In this document: in pieces, positions 35,831 to 43,587 of the stretch | Layout: the number at the start of each line of letters is the position of its first letter | Numbering within the stretch: the first letter of the stretch is position 1 | DNA from: Longilinea sp964536805 | Lineage (GTDB): Bacteria > Chloroflexota > Anaerolineae > Anaerolineales > Anaerolineaceae | Assembly (NCBI GenBank): GCA_964536805.1 | Contig: CAZHYQ010000006.1 | Span: forward strand, 107,103 to 171,102 | Length of the DNA stretch: 64,000 bases | Direction of reading: 5' to 3' | Made by a program: the position numbers and the translations under genes | Notes under the pieces: generated by a model | Told to the model about the DNA's origin: nothing | The model's database searches: none | The model's input: only the letters and a program-made list of their open reading frames with translations

Positions 35831-36244
35831 CCTCAGGCCGGTCGGGCAGCCGCGGCATCGGGAAATCCGGTGTCGAGGAAAGTCCGCACTCCGCAGAGCA
35901 CGGCGTCGGGTAATACCCGGGGCGGGGTAACCTGCCAGATCGGGCCACAGAAACATACCGCCCCGCAAGGGGTAAGGGCGAAATGGCGGTGTAAGAGACC
36001 ACCGGCGCTGCAGTAATGCAGCGGCCAGGCAACCCTCGCCGGGAGCAAGGCCAAGCAGGAACGGGAGACGGCTCGTCTCAACACCCTGGGGGTGAAACAT
36101 CCCCTGGGATGGAAGTTCCGGGTAGGCTGCATGAGCGGGCTGGCAACAGTCCGCCTAGAGAGATGGCTGCCCAAACGGGTGTGCGGTCTCCTTCGGGAGA
36201 GACCCATCAGTGGGACAGAAAGCGGCTTATAGACCGACCTGAGG
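35831..36244 (+). ncRNA. rnpB: RNase P RNA (bacterial type A)
   Basis: The conserved core is visible: GAGGAAAGTCCGC near the 5' end (35873-35885), AGAGAGATGGCTGCC and ACAGAAAGCGGCTTATAGACC near the 3' end. P1 pairs CCTCAGG (35831-35837) with CCTGAGG (36238-36244) and GGTC with GACC. The 414-nt length is at the upper end for type A. It processes tRNA 5' ends with the RnpA protein. A T-rich segment follows the 3' end, then a repeat of the 3' tail. Confidence 0.95.
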
Positions 36245-36396
36245 CACTCATTTTTTAACAAGTTGGACAGAACACCATTGAGGTGCAGGGCGTGGTAGAC
36301 CGACCTAAGACAATATTCTATCGATCGGGCAGTAAAGACTTACCTGAGGCGACAATTTATTAACACTTGGGCCAGAACACCATCGAGGTGCAGGGC
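36231..36396 (+). repeat. Direct repeat of the rnpB 3' tail and flank
   Basis: Positions 36231-36291 and 36336-36396 are imperfect copies 105 nt apart. They share AGACxxACCTGAGG, an A/T-rich TTxxTTAACA segment and CAGAACACCATYGAGGTGCAGGGC. The first copy begins inside rnpB (last 14 nt of P1 and its flank). A third, partial copy (AGACCGACCTA) is at 36297-36307. The second copy reaches to within 4 nt of the PolB stop. Confidence 0.8.
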
Positions 36397-36399
36397 TTC

Positions 36400-38721
36400 T
36401 CACCCGGTGAAAGCCATTTGCGCGGGTGTGTTCACCGGAAATGCACGCTGCACAGGTTGAGGGCGTAAAAGCTCTGGAGCATTCCAGGGTTTTTTGAATC
36501 CCCACTGCGGAGATAACGGCGCCTGGATGACGTGATCGTCCACCATCAGTGTCAATTCCTGCAGACTGATGCCGAACGGTTGAAATATATCCGCGGCTGC
36601 GCGCAGCATTAACTTGCGGTACATGCCCAGGTCAATTCGCTTTGCGTCAACCGGCTCGGGGCGGTCCCAGGCCCATACGCCGGGTTTTCCATGCACATAC
36701 AGCAGGCGCACGCGCTGTCCTGGCGACGGTTCCTTGCCAGCCGCGCGCAATTGCAACGCGGCCCGCGCCGAAGGCGAGAGACTGGCGTATTTCTCCGGCA
36801 CGCGGCTCAGGCGCTGCGCGGTCAGCAGGTCTTCGAGCGGCACCCGTCCGGCGTTTAGCCGGTGCAGCGCCTGGCGCAACAGAGCCACAGCACCGGGAAC
36901 GTACTCCGGCAGATGGTCAGCGTCCGGCGCGCCGGCCAGGTATTCGATCAGTGCTGTTTGCGTTTCGGCCACCCAGGGCGCGGTATCGTGCCGGCGCGCG
37001 TCCAGGCCGCGCACTTTTATCGAGCCGTCCTGAAACACGCCAAAATAGCGGTTGCCCACCGGCACGCGGCCGTCGACCCGCGACGGCAGAAAAACCACCC
37101 AGCGGTACAGTCCGTCCAACGCGATCGGCAAGCCGGTCCGGCGGGTGATTTCATCCTGTACCGCCTGAAAATCTTGCGGCTGCGTACAGTCTTTGCGTTG
37201 GATCCACAAGGCATCCACGAACATGTGCAGCACGTCAAAGCCGGCATCTTCAGCGGTTTCCTTGGCGCGCAGCAGCGCCTCGCGTCCTCCAGCCGTGACC
37301 GCTTCATGCGATCCAATCAGCCCAAAACGCGCGTTCTTGTAACCCAGGTAGCCAAAACACACCACCAGCAGCCATTTGTGCGCCGCGGCGCGCGCCTTGT
37401 ACCACTTGCGGCGCGGATCCCAGGCGGGCAGATCCGGAATGCGCTGTTTGAGCAGCACGCGCTTGCGCAGCAGCGGAGCCAGCGTGCGCGGCACCAGCCC
37501 CGGATCCTCCGGAAGCGGATCGGAGAGCGACAATGCGGTCTTCTCCGGCGAGATGTTGCAGCGTACCATCACCGCCGGGTAGAGCGAGACGAAGTCGATC
37601 GCGGCCACATCGCGGTGCAGGCCGACGGTGGGCTGGTAGACCAGACCGCCGAAATCGGCATGGATCATATCGATCAGCGGGCGCGGCTGTTCGACCTGCT
37701 GTTTGTGCCAGGGCACCAGGATGCCGCCGCGCAACGCGGTGATCATCTGCATGCACGAGATGCCCGAGCCGGGCGATACGCGCGCCGCGGTTTGAATCGG
37801 CAGCGCCGTTACGCGCGCATTCTCCAGGATGCCTTCCAATTCATAATCGCCCCACATCATGGCATTCTTACGGTCAATGTGAACGCGGCCGAATAAATGC
37901 ACCTGCTGTCCACGGTAGACCACCTGCCCGTAGGAGAAGTAGGTTTTCTCGCGAATGGTGTGGATCGTGCGCGCCGGGTCGCGGCTGAGCGGCAGTTCAA
38001 CGGCCGGGTCTTTGACGCGCGCCAGCAGGTTTTCAAGCAGCCAGGTGTCGCCGAAATCGGTGACCACGATGTCGGGATCGAACTTGCATAATGCCGCTTT
38101 AAGCCAGTAAGCCGGTGCGCTGCCCGCCACCAGATCGTAAACCTTTTCCCACGAGCAGCAGCGCAGTTCGAAGTGCGCCGGCTGCCCGTGCTGCGGAGAG
38201 TCGCCCATCAGGTTGATCTCCAGCACGTTCAACGATGGCTGTTCCGGATCGATATCCCAGGGCGAATCCAGCGTCTGGAAAGCCTGTATGTTCAACTGGT
38301 CGTCGATGCCAACCCGGCAGTGCGCCAATGAAAACGAACCGTAAAGAGCAGCGTGCCGGATTTGCACCTGCACGTCGGCATCATAATAGATCAGGTCGGG
38401 GAAGGCACGCTCCATTTTGAAAAACAGGGCGCGCTGTTCCGCCGGGTGGCGCGCTTCGATGGACAAAACGGGCAGCGGCTGCGGTTGAAACAGGTCCTGG
38501 CGGCTTTCGCGCGCCAGCGCAGGCGGATTGGAAAGCGCGCTCAACCACTGCCAGGCTTCGCGCAGCCGCGGCGCAGGTCCGGCAGCATAAAAGCGCAGCG
38601 GAAAGGCCTGGTGCAGGCACAGACGGCGGCCGTCTTCGGCGATGAGCCACAGCGCCAGCCCGCGCTCGCCGTCCTCATACATGTCCAGCAGCCAGCCGGT
38701 GATCTCATCCATCCCCGTCAA
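36400..38721 (-). CDS. Family-B DNA polymerase-like protein without exonuclease residues
   Basis: 773 residues. Polymerase motif A is DFVSLYP (376-382). Motif B keeps Lys449 and reads VVCFGYLG in place of the usual NSxYG. Motif C is FVDALW with Asp503 at the position of the second Asp of DTDS. The thumb-proximal block NRYFG and RGLDARRHD (558-579) is well kept. In contrast the three proofreading motifs are degraded: Exo I region VLEINLMG (166-173) lacks the D-x-E, Exo II (215-233) lacks the Asp, and the Exo III Tyr293-x3 position is Gly297. It should be a polymerase without proofreading, perhaps for lesion bypass. The coding region is much GC-richer than neighbours. It overlaps the small gene upstream by 17 nt. 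Confidence 0.8.
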   Translation of the reverse strand: MTGMDEITGWLLDMYEDGERGLALWLIAEDGRRLCLHQAFPLRFYAAGPAPRLREAWQWLSALSNPPALARESRQDLFQPQPLPVLSIEARHPAEQRALFFKMERAFPDLIYYDADVQVQIRHAALYGSFSLAHCRVGIDDQLNIQAFQTLDSPWDIDPEQPSLNVLEINLMGDSPQHGQPAHFELRCCSWEKVYDLVAGSAPAYWLKAALCKFDPDIVVTDFGDTWLLENLLARVKDPAVELPLSRDPARTIHTIREKTYFSYGQVVYRGQQVHLFGRVHIDRKNAMMWGDYELEGILENARVTALPIQTAARVSPGSGISCMQMITALRGGILVPWHKQQVEQPRPLIDMIHADFGGLVYQPTVGLHRDVAAIDFVSLYPAVMVRCNISPEKTALSLSDPLPEDPGLVPRTLAPLLRKRVLLKQRIPDLPAWDPRRKWYKARAAAHKWLLVVCFGYLGYKNARFGLIGSHEAVTAGGREALLRAKETAEDAGFDVLHMFVDALWIQRKDCTQPQDFQAVQDEITRRTGLPIALDGLYRWVVFLPSRVDGRVPVGNRYFGVFQDGSIKVRGLDARRHDTAPWVAETQTALIEYLAGAPDADHLPEYVPGAVALLRQALHRLNAGRVPLEDLLTAQRLSRVPEKYASLSPSARAALQLRAAGKEPSPGQRVRLLYVHGKPGVWAWDRPEPVDAKRIDLGMYRKLMLRAAADIFQPFGISLQELTLMVDDHVIQAPLSPQWGFKKPWNAPELLRPQPVQRAFPVNTPAQMAFTG

Positions 38722-38977
38722 CCCGGCTTTGCAAGTTTTCCACCTGCGCGCGCAGGCGCATGGTTTCTTTGTGCTCTTCCAGCAGCATGGCCAGTAAAAA
38801 CGTCTCCATGGGCAGCAGGTTGGCGGAATAGGCAGCGGCTGCCAGATGCTGGCGCGCGGCGACGAACAGCTCGTCGAGCGCCAGCTGGTCGGAACGCCGC
38901 AGCGCGCGCCGGAAGCGGTTGAAGGAGGCCTGCTCTTCGCTTAAGCTTTGTGTGATGGACGGCAGTGTGCGACCCAT
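38705..38977 (-). CDS. Small helical protein of the PolB cluster, unknown function
   Basis: 90 residues, almost entirely predicted helix with a Leu/Met/Glu-rich second half and a short coiled-coil end (LRAQVENLQS). Its stop codon overlaps the start of the PolB gene by 17 nt, which argues for translational coupling. No family is recognised. It could be an accessory subunit of the polymerase. Confidence 0.65.
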   Translation of the reverse strand: MGRTLPSITQSLSEEQASFNRFRRALRRSDQLALDELFVAARQHLAAAAYSANLLPMETFLLAMLLEEHKETMRLRAQVENLQSRVDGDG

Positions 38978-39001
38978 GCATTCTCCTTCGAAAAAGATCA
39001 G

Positions 39002-39111
39002 CCACAGAGATCACAGAGAGTACGTAGAAACCGATGGGAGCAGCAGGATTGGTGGTTAGCCTTCTTCCCTTTACTTGCATCTTCTTTTCCATGTCCTCCG
39101 TGTCTCCGTGG
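39002..39111. repeat. MITE-like imperfect palindrome
   Basis: The arms at 39002-39030 and 39086-39111 are imperfect inverted copies of a CCACRGAGA-CACRGAG sequence. The loop is about 55 nt. This type of non-autonomous repeat with CCACGGAGACACGGAG arms is scattered between genes in many bacterial genomes. It separates the RecA-fold gene from the two downstream genes of the PolB cluster. Confidence 0.7.
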
Positions 39112-39121
39112 TTATGCCTCC

Positions 39122-39670
39122 TTATTCCCACAGCGCTGGCTGCGCGGGTGGCTGCGGCGCGGCATTCTCCTCCATCCAGTACTGGTCGGAAATACCGCAT
39201 AGCATTTCGACGAATGCCCGGCGCTCCGGAAAATCGGCTGGCGGCAGGCGTGCGCTGATCAGCACCGGCGCCGCGCGGCGCACGTAGCTGATGCAATGCA
39301 AACTCTTTTCGAGCACGCGGCGGCCTTCATCATACGGAACGCTTTCATCGTAAAAGGTCGCCAGCAGGTCAAAAATCAGCAGGGGCTGCTGGGTGGGGAA
39401 AAAGGCCACCTGCTCCAGCAAAGCGGTCACCTGGAAACAGGTGAAAGCGCGCGCTGCCCGGATATTATCCAGCGCCAGCAGCGGATCGGAGGTCAGGCGG
39501 CGCAATTCGCGTACCAGCGGCAGCGGGTTGGCGCGGTTGCCGCAATCCAGCAGCAGCAGCGGACCGCGCAGCGCCAGGCGCGCCGCCAGGTCCAGCAGAC
39601 GGTCTGCAGCGGCATGCCCGCCGATGACCACGTACAATTGGTTGGTTTCTGGAATAATGATGGCGTCCAT
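39122..39670 (-). CDS. RecA-fold protein lacking the P-loop, PolB cluster
   Basis: 182 residues. The order of strands resembles the RecA/Rad51 core: a first strand VVIGGHAAADRLLDLAARLA where a Walker A would be but without GKS/T, a LLLLDCGN strand, a Walker B-like LLIFDLLATFYDE (about 96-108) and a later strand PVLISARL. It cannot bind ATP in the usual way. ImuA-type proteins are RecA-like partners of error-prone polymerases, and a similar role with the PolB-like protein is plausible but inferred from position. The pure sequence assignment is moderate. Confidence 0.55.
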   Translation of the reverse strand: MDAIIIPETNQLYVVIGGHAAADRLLDLAARLALRGPLLLLDCGNRANPLPLVRELRRLTSDPLLALDNIRAARAFTCFQVTALLEQVAFFPTQQPLLIFDLLATFYDESVPYDEGRRVLEKSLHCISYVRRAAPVLISARLPPADFPERRAFVEMLCGISDQYWMEENAAPQPPAQPALWE

Positions 39671-39795
39671 GCGTTCATCATGTCATAGAACGCATGTTCT
39701 GCATACCCTCTATTGGGAGGATTAAGGGAGGAATTTACGGTCCCCTCCGTTGGAGGAGCCAGATATCCGGGAGGATGTGAAAGAAGAAGCCAGAT

Positions 39796-40197
39796 CTACA
39801 GGTAAGCGTTCAGGTCCCAGGGCGAAAGCAGCACGCGCAGTGCCACGCGGCTGTTAACCCCGAATTTGCGCAAAATAACCTCAACATGCGATTTGACTGT
39901 GGTTTGGGCGATATTCAACTGCACAGCCACCTCGCGGGTCGAGTCGCCGCGGCAGATGTGGGCGGCCACTTGTTTTTGACGCGGAGAAAGACCTTCCCAA
40001 CAGCTCAGCGCCCAGGATTGTGCGTCCTGCTCCTGCGCGGCCTGCTCAAAAAGCCGTGAGGCCACTTCTCCCGGCGAGCGCCGTTGTCGCTCGGCCACCA
40101 GATGCAGCGTTTGATAGTCTTCCACATCCATGGCAAAGAGCCGTTTGCGGTGGAGCCAGTTTCTCAAATCCTGTAAAATCATCTGCCAGGCGTTCAC
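39796..40197 (-). CDS. LuxR-type helix-turn-helix regulator
   Basis: 133 residues. The C-terminal HTH (about 68-128) shows LSPRQKQVAAHICRGDSTREVA and TTVKSHVEVILRKFG, the GerE/LuxR signature. The N-terminal 65 residues are helical and match no sensor domain. There is no receiver domain. It lies upstream of the PolB cluster on the same strand, 125 nt away, and is its probable regulator. Confidence 0.85.
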   Translation of the reverse strand: MNAWQMILQDLRNWLHRKRLFAMDVEDYQTLHLVAERQRRSPGEVASRLFEQAAQEQDAQSWALSCWEGLSPRQKQVAAHICRGDSTREVAVQLNIAQTTVKSHVEVILRKFGVNSRVALRVLLSPWDLNAYL

Positions 40198-40350
40198 ATT
40201 TTTATTTTATAGAACATATGATCGAATGTCAATAGATGTCTTAAGAAAAATGACACTTTCCCCGGATCATTGGGATGCCTGGCACTCCCTGGCCTTGCAG
40301 GCAAAAGTCCGCCTTCGTTCCGGCACACTCTAGATAAAAAAAGAATATCT
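40198..40350. other. Spacer upstream of the orphan RNA unit
   Basis: No convincing gene. The region after the LuxR gene start is AT-rich and probably holds the minus-strand promoter for it; an apparent frame across 40235-40333 has no supporting signals. Confidence 0.4.
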
Positions 40351-40378
40351 TTTGGATTTCTGTTGAATTTGGTATAAT
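40351..40378 (+). promoter_or_regulatory. Promoter of the orphan RNA unit (extended -10)
   Basis: TGGTATAAT (40370-40378) is an extended -10. TTTGGA (40351-40356) gives a 16-bp spacer. Confidence 0.65.
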
Positions 40379-40384
40379 TAATAT

Positions 40385-40576
40385 TCACGATCAGGCGCCT
40401 TTTACAAAGACACCTCGATGAGCAGGCAGGCCAACCTTGTTCCTAAGATCGGCGTGTTACAAATAGCTTTGGCTGTTTGATTGGCCCCTTAACACTGCCC
40501 TGGCATGATAAGGGCTCCTGAATCTGGAGCCGAAAAGTTGGTGTTCCCGGCGGCATTGCCCGGAGCACCTTTTTTT
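40385..40576 (+). ncRNA. Unidentified structured RNA, about 190 nt
   Basis: A transcript starting about 7 nt after the -10 box and ending at the terminator at 40576 would contain no ORF. Internal pairing includes GGCCAA (40429-40434) with TTGGCC (40481-40486) and a hairpin GGCTCC-TGAATCT-GGAGCC (40513-40531). It resembles none of the riboswitches I can recall, nor SRP RNA, tmRNA or an obvious 6S RNA. It may be a free small RNA, or a leader that controls the SET gene 92 nt further on through the terminator. Confidence 0.5.
40540..40576 (+). terminator. Strong terminator of the orphan RNA
   Basis: A 12-bp stem with one mismatch (40540-40551 with 40558-40569) is followed by seven T. Confidence 0.9.
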
Positions 40577-40667
40577 GCCCGATACAAATACGATACGGCA
40601 GTCTTTTCCGGCCATCTGGACGGCCTGACTGTAAAGTGAAAACCTGATACTTGTTTCAAGGAGAGGA

Positions 40668-41240
40668 ATGGACACTCAACGCTTTTCTTACACCTCGCCC
40701 AAGCTCGAATTACGCTCTTGCCCTGAAAAAGGCGGCTTTGGTTTGTTTGCCTGCCAGCCCATCGCTTCGGGCGAGCTGTTGGCTTTTTGGGGCGGCCAGG
40801 TGGTAACCACTGAACAACTCGATGACCTTCCGATCGAACGCCAAACCCATGGCATTCAGGTCGATGAAGAACTTTATTTGGTACCGGTAGTGCACGGTGA
40901 TCCTTCGGATTATTTCAATCACTCCTGCGACCCGAATTGCGGCTTGAATTCGCCCATTTCGTTGGTGGCCATCCGTGATCTCGCCGTGGGCGAGGAAGCC
41001 TGTTTTGATTACGCGATGAGCGATTCGAGTGATTACGACGAATTTGAATGCCATTGCGGTTCCCCCGCCTGCCGGAAACGTATTACCGGGCGCGACTGGA
41101 TGAAGCCCGAATTGCAGCAGCGCTATTTCGGCTACTTCTCGCCTTACCTGCAGCGCCGCATCGAAGCCCGGCTGCACAAATCCGGAAATGGTTCCAAACC
41201 GCCTGTGAAAGTGGAAGAAAAGATCAAAACCTCATTCTAG
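40668..41240 (+). CDS. SET-domain protein (lysine methyltransferase-like)
   Basis: 190 residues. The SET core has GGFGLFACQPIASGE near the N-terminus, YFNHSCDPNCG (the pseudo-knot with the NHSCxPN motif) and the FDYAMS segment. A post-SET zinc motif ECHCGSPACRKRI (about 126-138) provides the extra cysteines. SET enzymes transfer methyl groups from SAM to lysines. Bacterial members exist, but substrates are mostly unknown. AAGGAGAGG sits before the ATG, and the orphan RNA unit lies upstream. A terminator follows. Confidence 0.9.
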   Translation: MDTQRFSYTSPKLELRSCPEKGGFGLFACQPIASGELLAFWGGQVVTTEQLDDLPIERQTHGIQVDEELYLVPVVHGDPSDYFNHSCDPNCGLNSPISLVAIRDLAVGEEACFDYAMSDSSDYDEFECHCGSPACRKRITGRDWMKPELQQRYFGYFSPYLQRRIEARLHKSGNGSKPPVKVEEKIKTSF

Positions 41241-41263
41241 ACTTTCCATCCTGCAACTGTCTC

Positions 41264-41292
41264 CCGCCCGGCCCAGCCGGGCGGTTTGATTT
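41264..41292 (+). terminator. Terminator of the SET-domain gene
   Basis: A 9-bp GC stem (41264-41272 with 41276-41284) is followed by TTTGATTT. Confidence 0.8.
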
Positions 41293-41351
41293 ATGGGTGC
41301 TGCCAACGGTAGACAACAAAGGTTAGGTAAAACGGAGCAACCCGATTGTCT

Positions 41352-41357
41352 TATAAT
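41352..41357 (+). promoter_or_regulatory. -10 box of the MoxR-DUF58-DUF4129 operon
   Basis: TATAAT at 41352-41357; no clear -35. The TTG start of the moxR-like gene lies 56 nt downstream. Confidence 0.45.
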
Positions 41358-41413
41358 GATGGAGTCATTTTCGTCCGGTTTTCCAAAAACACTTCTTAAT
41401 CAAGAGGCTCAAT

Positions 41414-42349
41414 TTGATTCAGGATGTCGCTCAACGTTTGGTAACGAATATTCAGAAAGTCATCGTTGGTAAGTCCGAGCCAATCGAGCTGCTTTTGGTG
41501 GCGGTCTTATGCGAAGGACATGTCCTGTTGGAGGATGTACCCGGCACTGGAAAAACCACCCTGGCGCGCGCATTGGCTGCGTCTCTTGGTTGCAGCTTCC
41601 GCCGCATCCAATTTACACCCGATTTGCTCCCTTCCGATGTCACGGGGCTTTCCTGGTTCAATCAAAAAACCCAGGAATTCGAATATCGCCCCGGCCCAAT
41701 TATGACCCAAATCGTGCTGGCCGACGAGATTAACCGGGCCACCCCGCGCACACAATCGGCTCTGCTGGAGGCGATGCAGGAACGCCAGGTCACCGGCGAT
41801 GGCGTCACCCGCCAGCTGCCCAGGCCATTTCTGGTGTTGGCGACCCAAAACCCGGTCGAATTGGAAGGCACTTTCCCGCTGCCGGAGGCGCAAATCGATC
41901 GGTTTCTACTGCGGGTTGCCATCGGATATCCCTCCCAAAAGGAAGAAAACGAAATTCTCGAACGCTTTCGGGCATCCGATCCGCTGCCCGATCTGACTGC
42001 GGTCGTTGGTTCCGATGAGCTCCTCCAATTGCAACAGGAACGGCGTTTGATCCGCATCGAGGAATCCTTGCGCGATTACATTGTGCGGATTGCGCGCGCC
42101 ACGCGCGAGAATTCGGATGTGCAACTTGGCGCCAGTCCGCGCGCCACGTTGAGCCTCTATCACGCCGCCCAGGCCTGGGCAGCCATTCGCGGGCGCGATT
42201 TTGTCCTGCCGGATGACATCAAACAGATGGCGCCGCACGTTTTTTGCCACCGCTTGATGATTTCGCCGCAGGCGCAATTGCGCGGCCGGACCACTGAAGA
42301 GCTGGTCGCAGATATTGTTGCAACTGTCCCGGTTCCTGTAGAATCCTAA
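41414..42349 (+). CDS. MoxR-family AAA ATPase
   Basis: 311 residues with a TTG start, supported by GAGG 6-10 nt upstream and the absence of another early start. Walker A is DVPGTGKTTLARALA and Walker B ADEINRATPRTQSALLEAMQE, with sensor 1 ATQNP and the Arg-finger segment. MoxR ATPases act as chaperones that assemble or activate von Willebrand-type or metal-containing proteins, and commonly sit with DUF58 proteins, as here. Confidence 0.93.
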   Translation: MIQDVAQRLVTNIQKVIVGKSEPIELLLVAVLCEGHVLLEDVPGTGKTTLARALAASLGCSFRRIQFTPDLLPSDVTGLSWFNQKTQEFEYRPGPIMTQIVLADEINRATPRTQSALLEAMQERQVTGDGVTRQLPRPFLVLATQNPVELEGTFPLPEAQIDRFLLRVAIGYPSQKEENEILERFRASDPLPDLTAVVGSDELLQLQQERRLIRIEESLRDYIVRIARATRENSDVQLGASPRATLSLYHAAQAWAAIRGRDFVLPDDIKQMAPHVFCHRLMISPQAQLRGRTTEELVADIVATVPVPVES

Positions 42350-42381
42350 AAAACGCATGATTCTGTCCAATCGGTGCTGCC

Positions 42382-43587
42382 TTGCTGATTGAAAACTGGC
42401 TGCCGATCCTCTTTGTAATTTTCCTCCTGGGTGCGCTTTTTCAGCTGCCCTGGCTGGTCTACTTTTCGGCCGCCATCAGCGCCTTGCTTTCATTGACCTG
42501 GTTTTGGCGCAGCCATGCGCTCGACCATCTCCATTATTCCCGCCGCTGGCGGTTCCGTAGGGGGTTCCCCGGAGAAAAAATCATTCTGCGCGTGGAGGTG
42601 GAAAACCGCAAATACCTGCCGGTTTCCTGGCTGCGCGCCACTGATCCGATTCCGCTGGAGGTTGGAACCACTAATCTCAACCTTCTGTCGCCATCCCATA
42701 TGGAGGAAATTGGCTATTTAATCAACCTGTATGGATTGCGATGGCATCAAAAAGTCACTCGTTCTTACGAACTTCTTTTACGGCAGCGCGGGGTTTATCC
42801 AATCGGACCGGTGCAGTTGGAATCGGGCGACCTGTTTGGCATGTACGAGCAGCGCAAAGAAACAACCCAACAAGACCTGGTCGTGGTCTATCCAGAATTG
42901 ATTCCTTTTGAAAAACTTCATCTGAGCACCGACGATCCCTTTGGCGACCGGCGCACCCGACGGCAACTTTTTGAAGATCCTAATTTGACCATCGGCGTAC
43001 GTCCCTACCAGCCGGAAGATGACCTGCGCCGCATTCATTGGCCGGCAACTGCCCGTTCAGGCAGCCTGCAGGTGCGCCAGTTCCAGCCCATTTCAGCCCG
43101 GGTGCTCATGCTTGGTTTGAACATTCCAGGGCAGGGTTCCTATTGGATTGATAATTTCAGCGATTTATTGGAACGGCTTGCCAGCCTGAGCGCCACGCTG
43201 GCTTATCACGCAGTCGAAGATGGCTATTCCGTTGGCTTGCTCTCCAACGGCTGCCTGGCGCATGCCGACCAACCGTTTCACATTCCACCGGGGCGTTCTC
43301 CCAACCAGCTTACCATGCTCCTTTCCGCGCTGGCAGGCATCACGCCTTTTACCGTCGCGCCGTTCGAGTTTTTCCTTCAACAGCATCTCAACCAGATTCC
43401 GATGGGCGCGACCTTGATCATCATCACGCCGCAAATCACTCCATCCTTCGGTGCCACATTGTTGAGCCTGCGGCGCTACCGTTGGAACACGACCCTGATA
43501 TCGCTTGCACCCGAACCTCCGCCAGAAATTCCAGGCATCCATGGATTGCATTTACCTTTTGCCATGATGGAAAGGGCTGATCGGTGA
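42382..43587 (+). CDS. DUF58 domain membrane protein
   Basis: 401 residues with a TTG start. Two close transmembrane helices (about 5-40) are followed by a beta-rich region and the DUF58 core with RPYQPEDDLRRIHWPATAR (about 210-228). DUF58 proteins accompany MoxR ATPases and are thought to be von Willebrand-like adapters. The stop overlaps the next gene's GTG start by 4 nt. Confidence 0.9.
   Translation: MLIENWLPILFVIFLLGALFQLPWLVYFSAAISALLSLTWFWRSHALDHLHYSRRWRFRRGFPGEKIILRVEVENRKYLPVSWLRATDPIPLEVGTTNLNLLSPSHMEEIGYLINLYGLRWHQKVTRSYELLLRQRGVYPIGPVQLESGDLFGMYEQRKETTQQDLVVVYPELIPFEKLHLSTDDPFGDRRTRRQLFEDPNLTIGVRPYQPEDDLRRIHWPATARSGSLQVRQFQPISARVLMLGLNIPGQGSYWIDNFSDLLERLASLSATLAYHAVEDGYSVGLLSNGCLAHADQPFHIPPGRSPNQLTMLLSALAGITPFTVAPFEFFLQQHLNQIPMGATLIIITPQITPSFGATLLSLRRYRWNTTLISLAPEPPPEIPGIHGLHLPFAMMERADR

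Noticed and set aside
36016..36258. ORFs inside the RNase P RNA on both strands
   Set aside because: The conserved core and P1 pairing show this is a structural RNA.
36862..37896. Long plus-strand ORF (344 codons) opposite the PolB gene
   Set aside because: It lies entirely antisense to a gene with recognisable polymerase motifs; long antisense frames are expected in GC-rich DNA.
38718..39296. Minus-strand ORF containing HGDTED and VISVADLF
   Set aside because: It reads through the MITE-like palindrome; these peptides are typical spurious translations of that repeat, and it overlaps two better frames.
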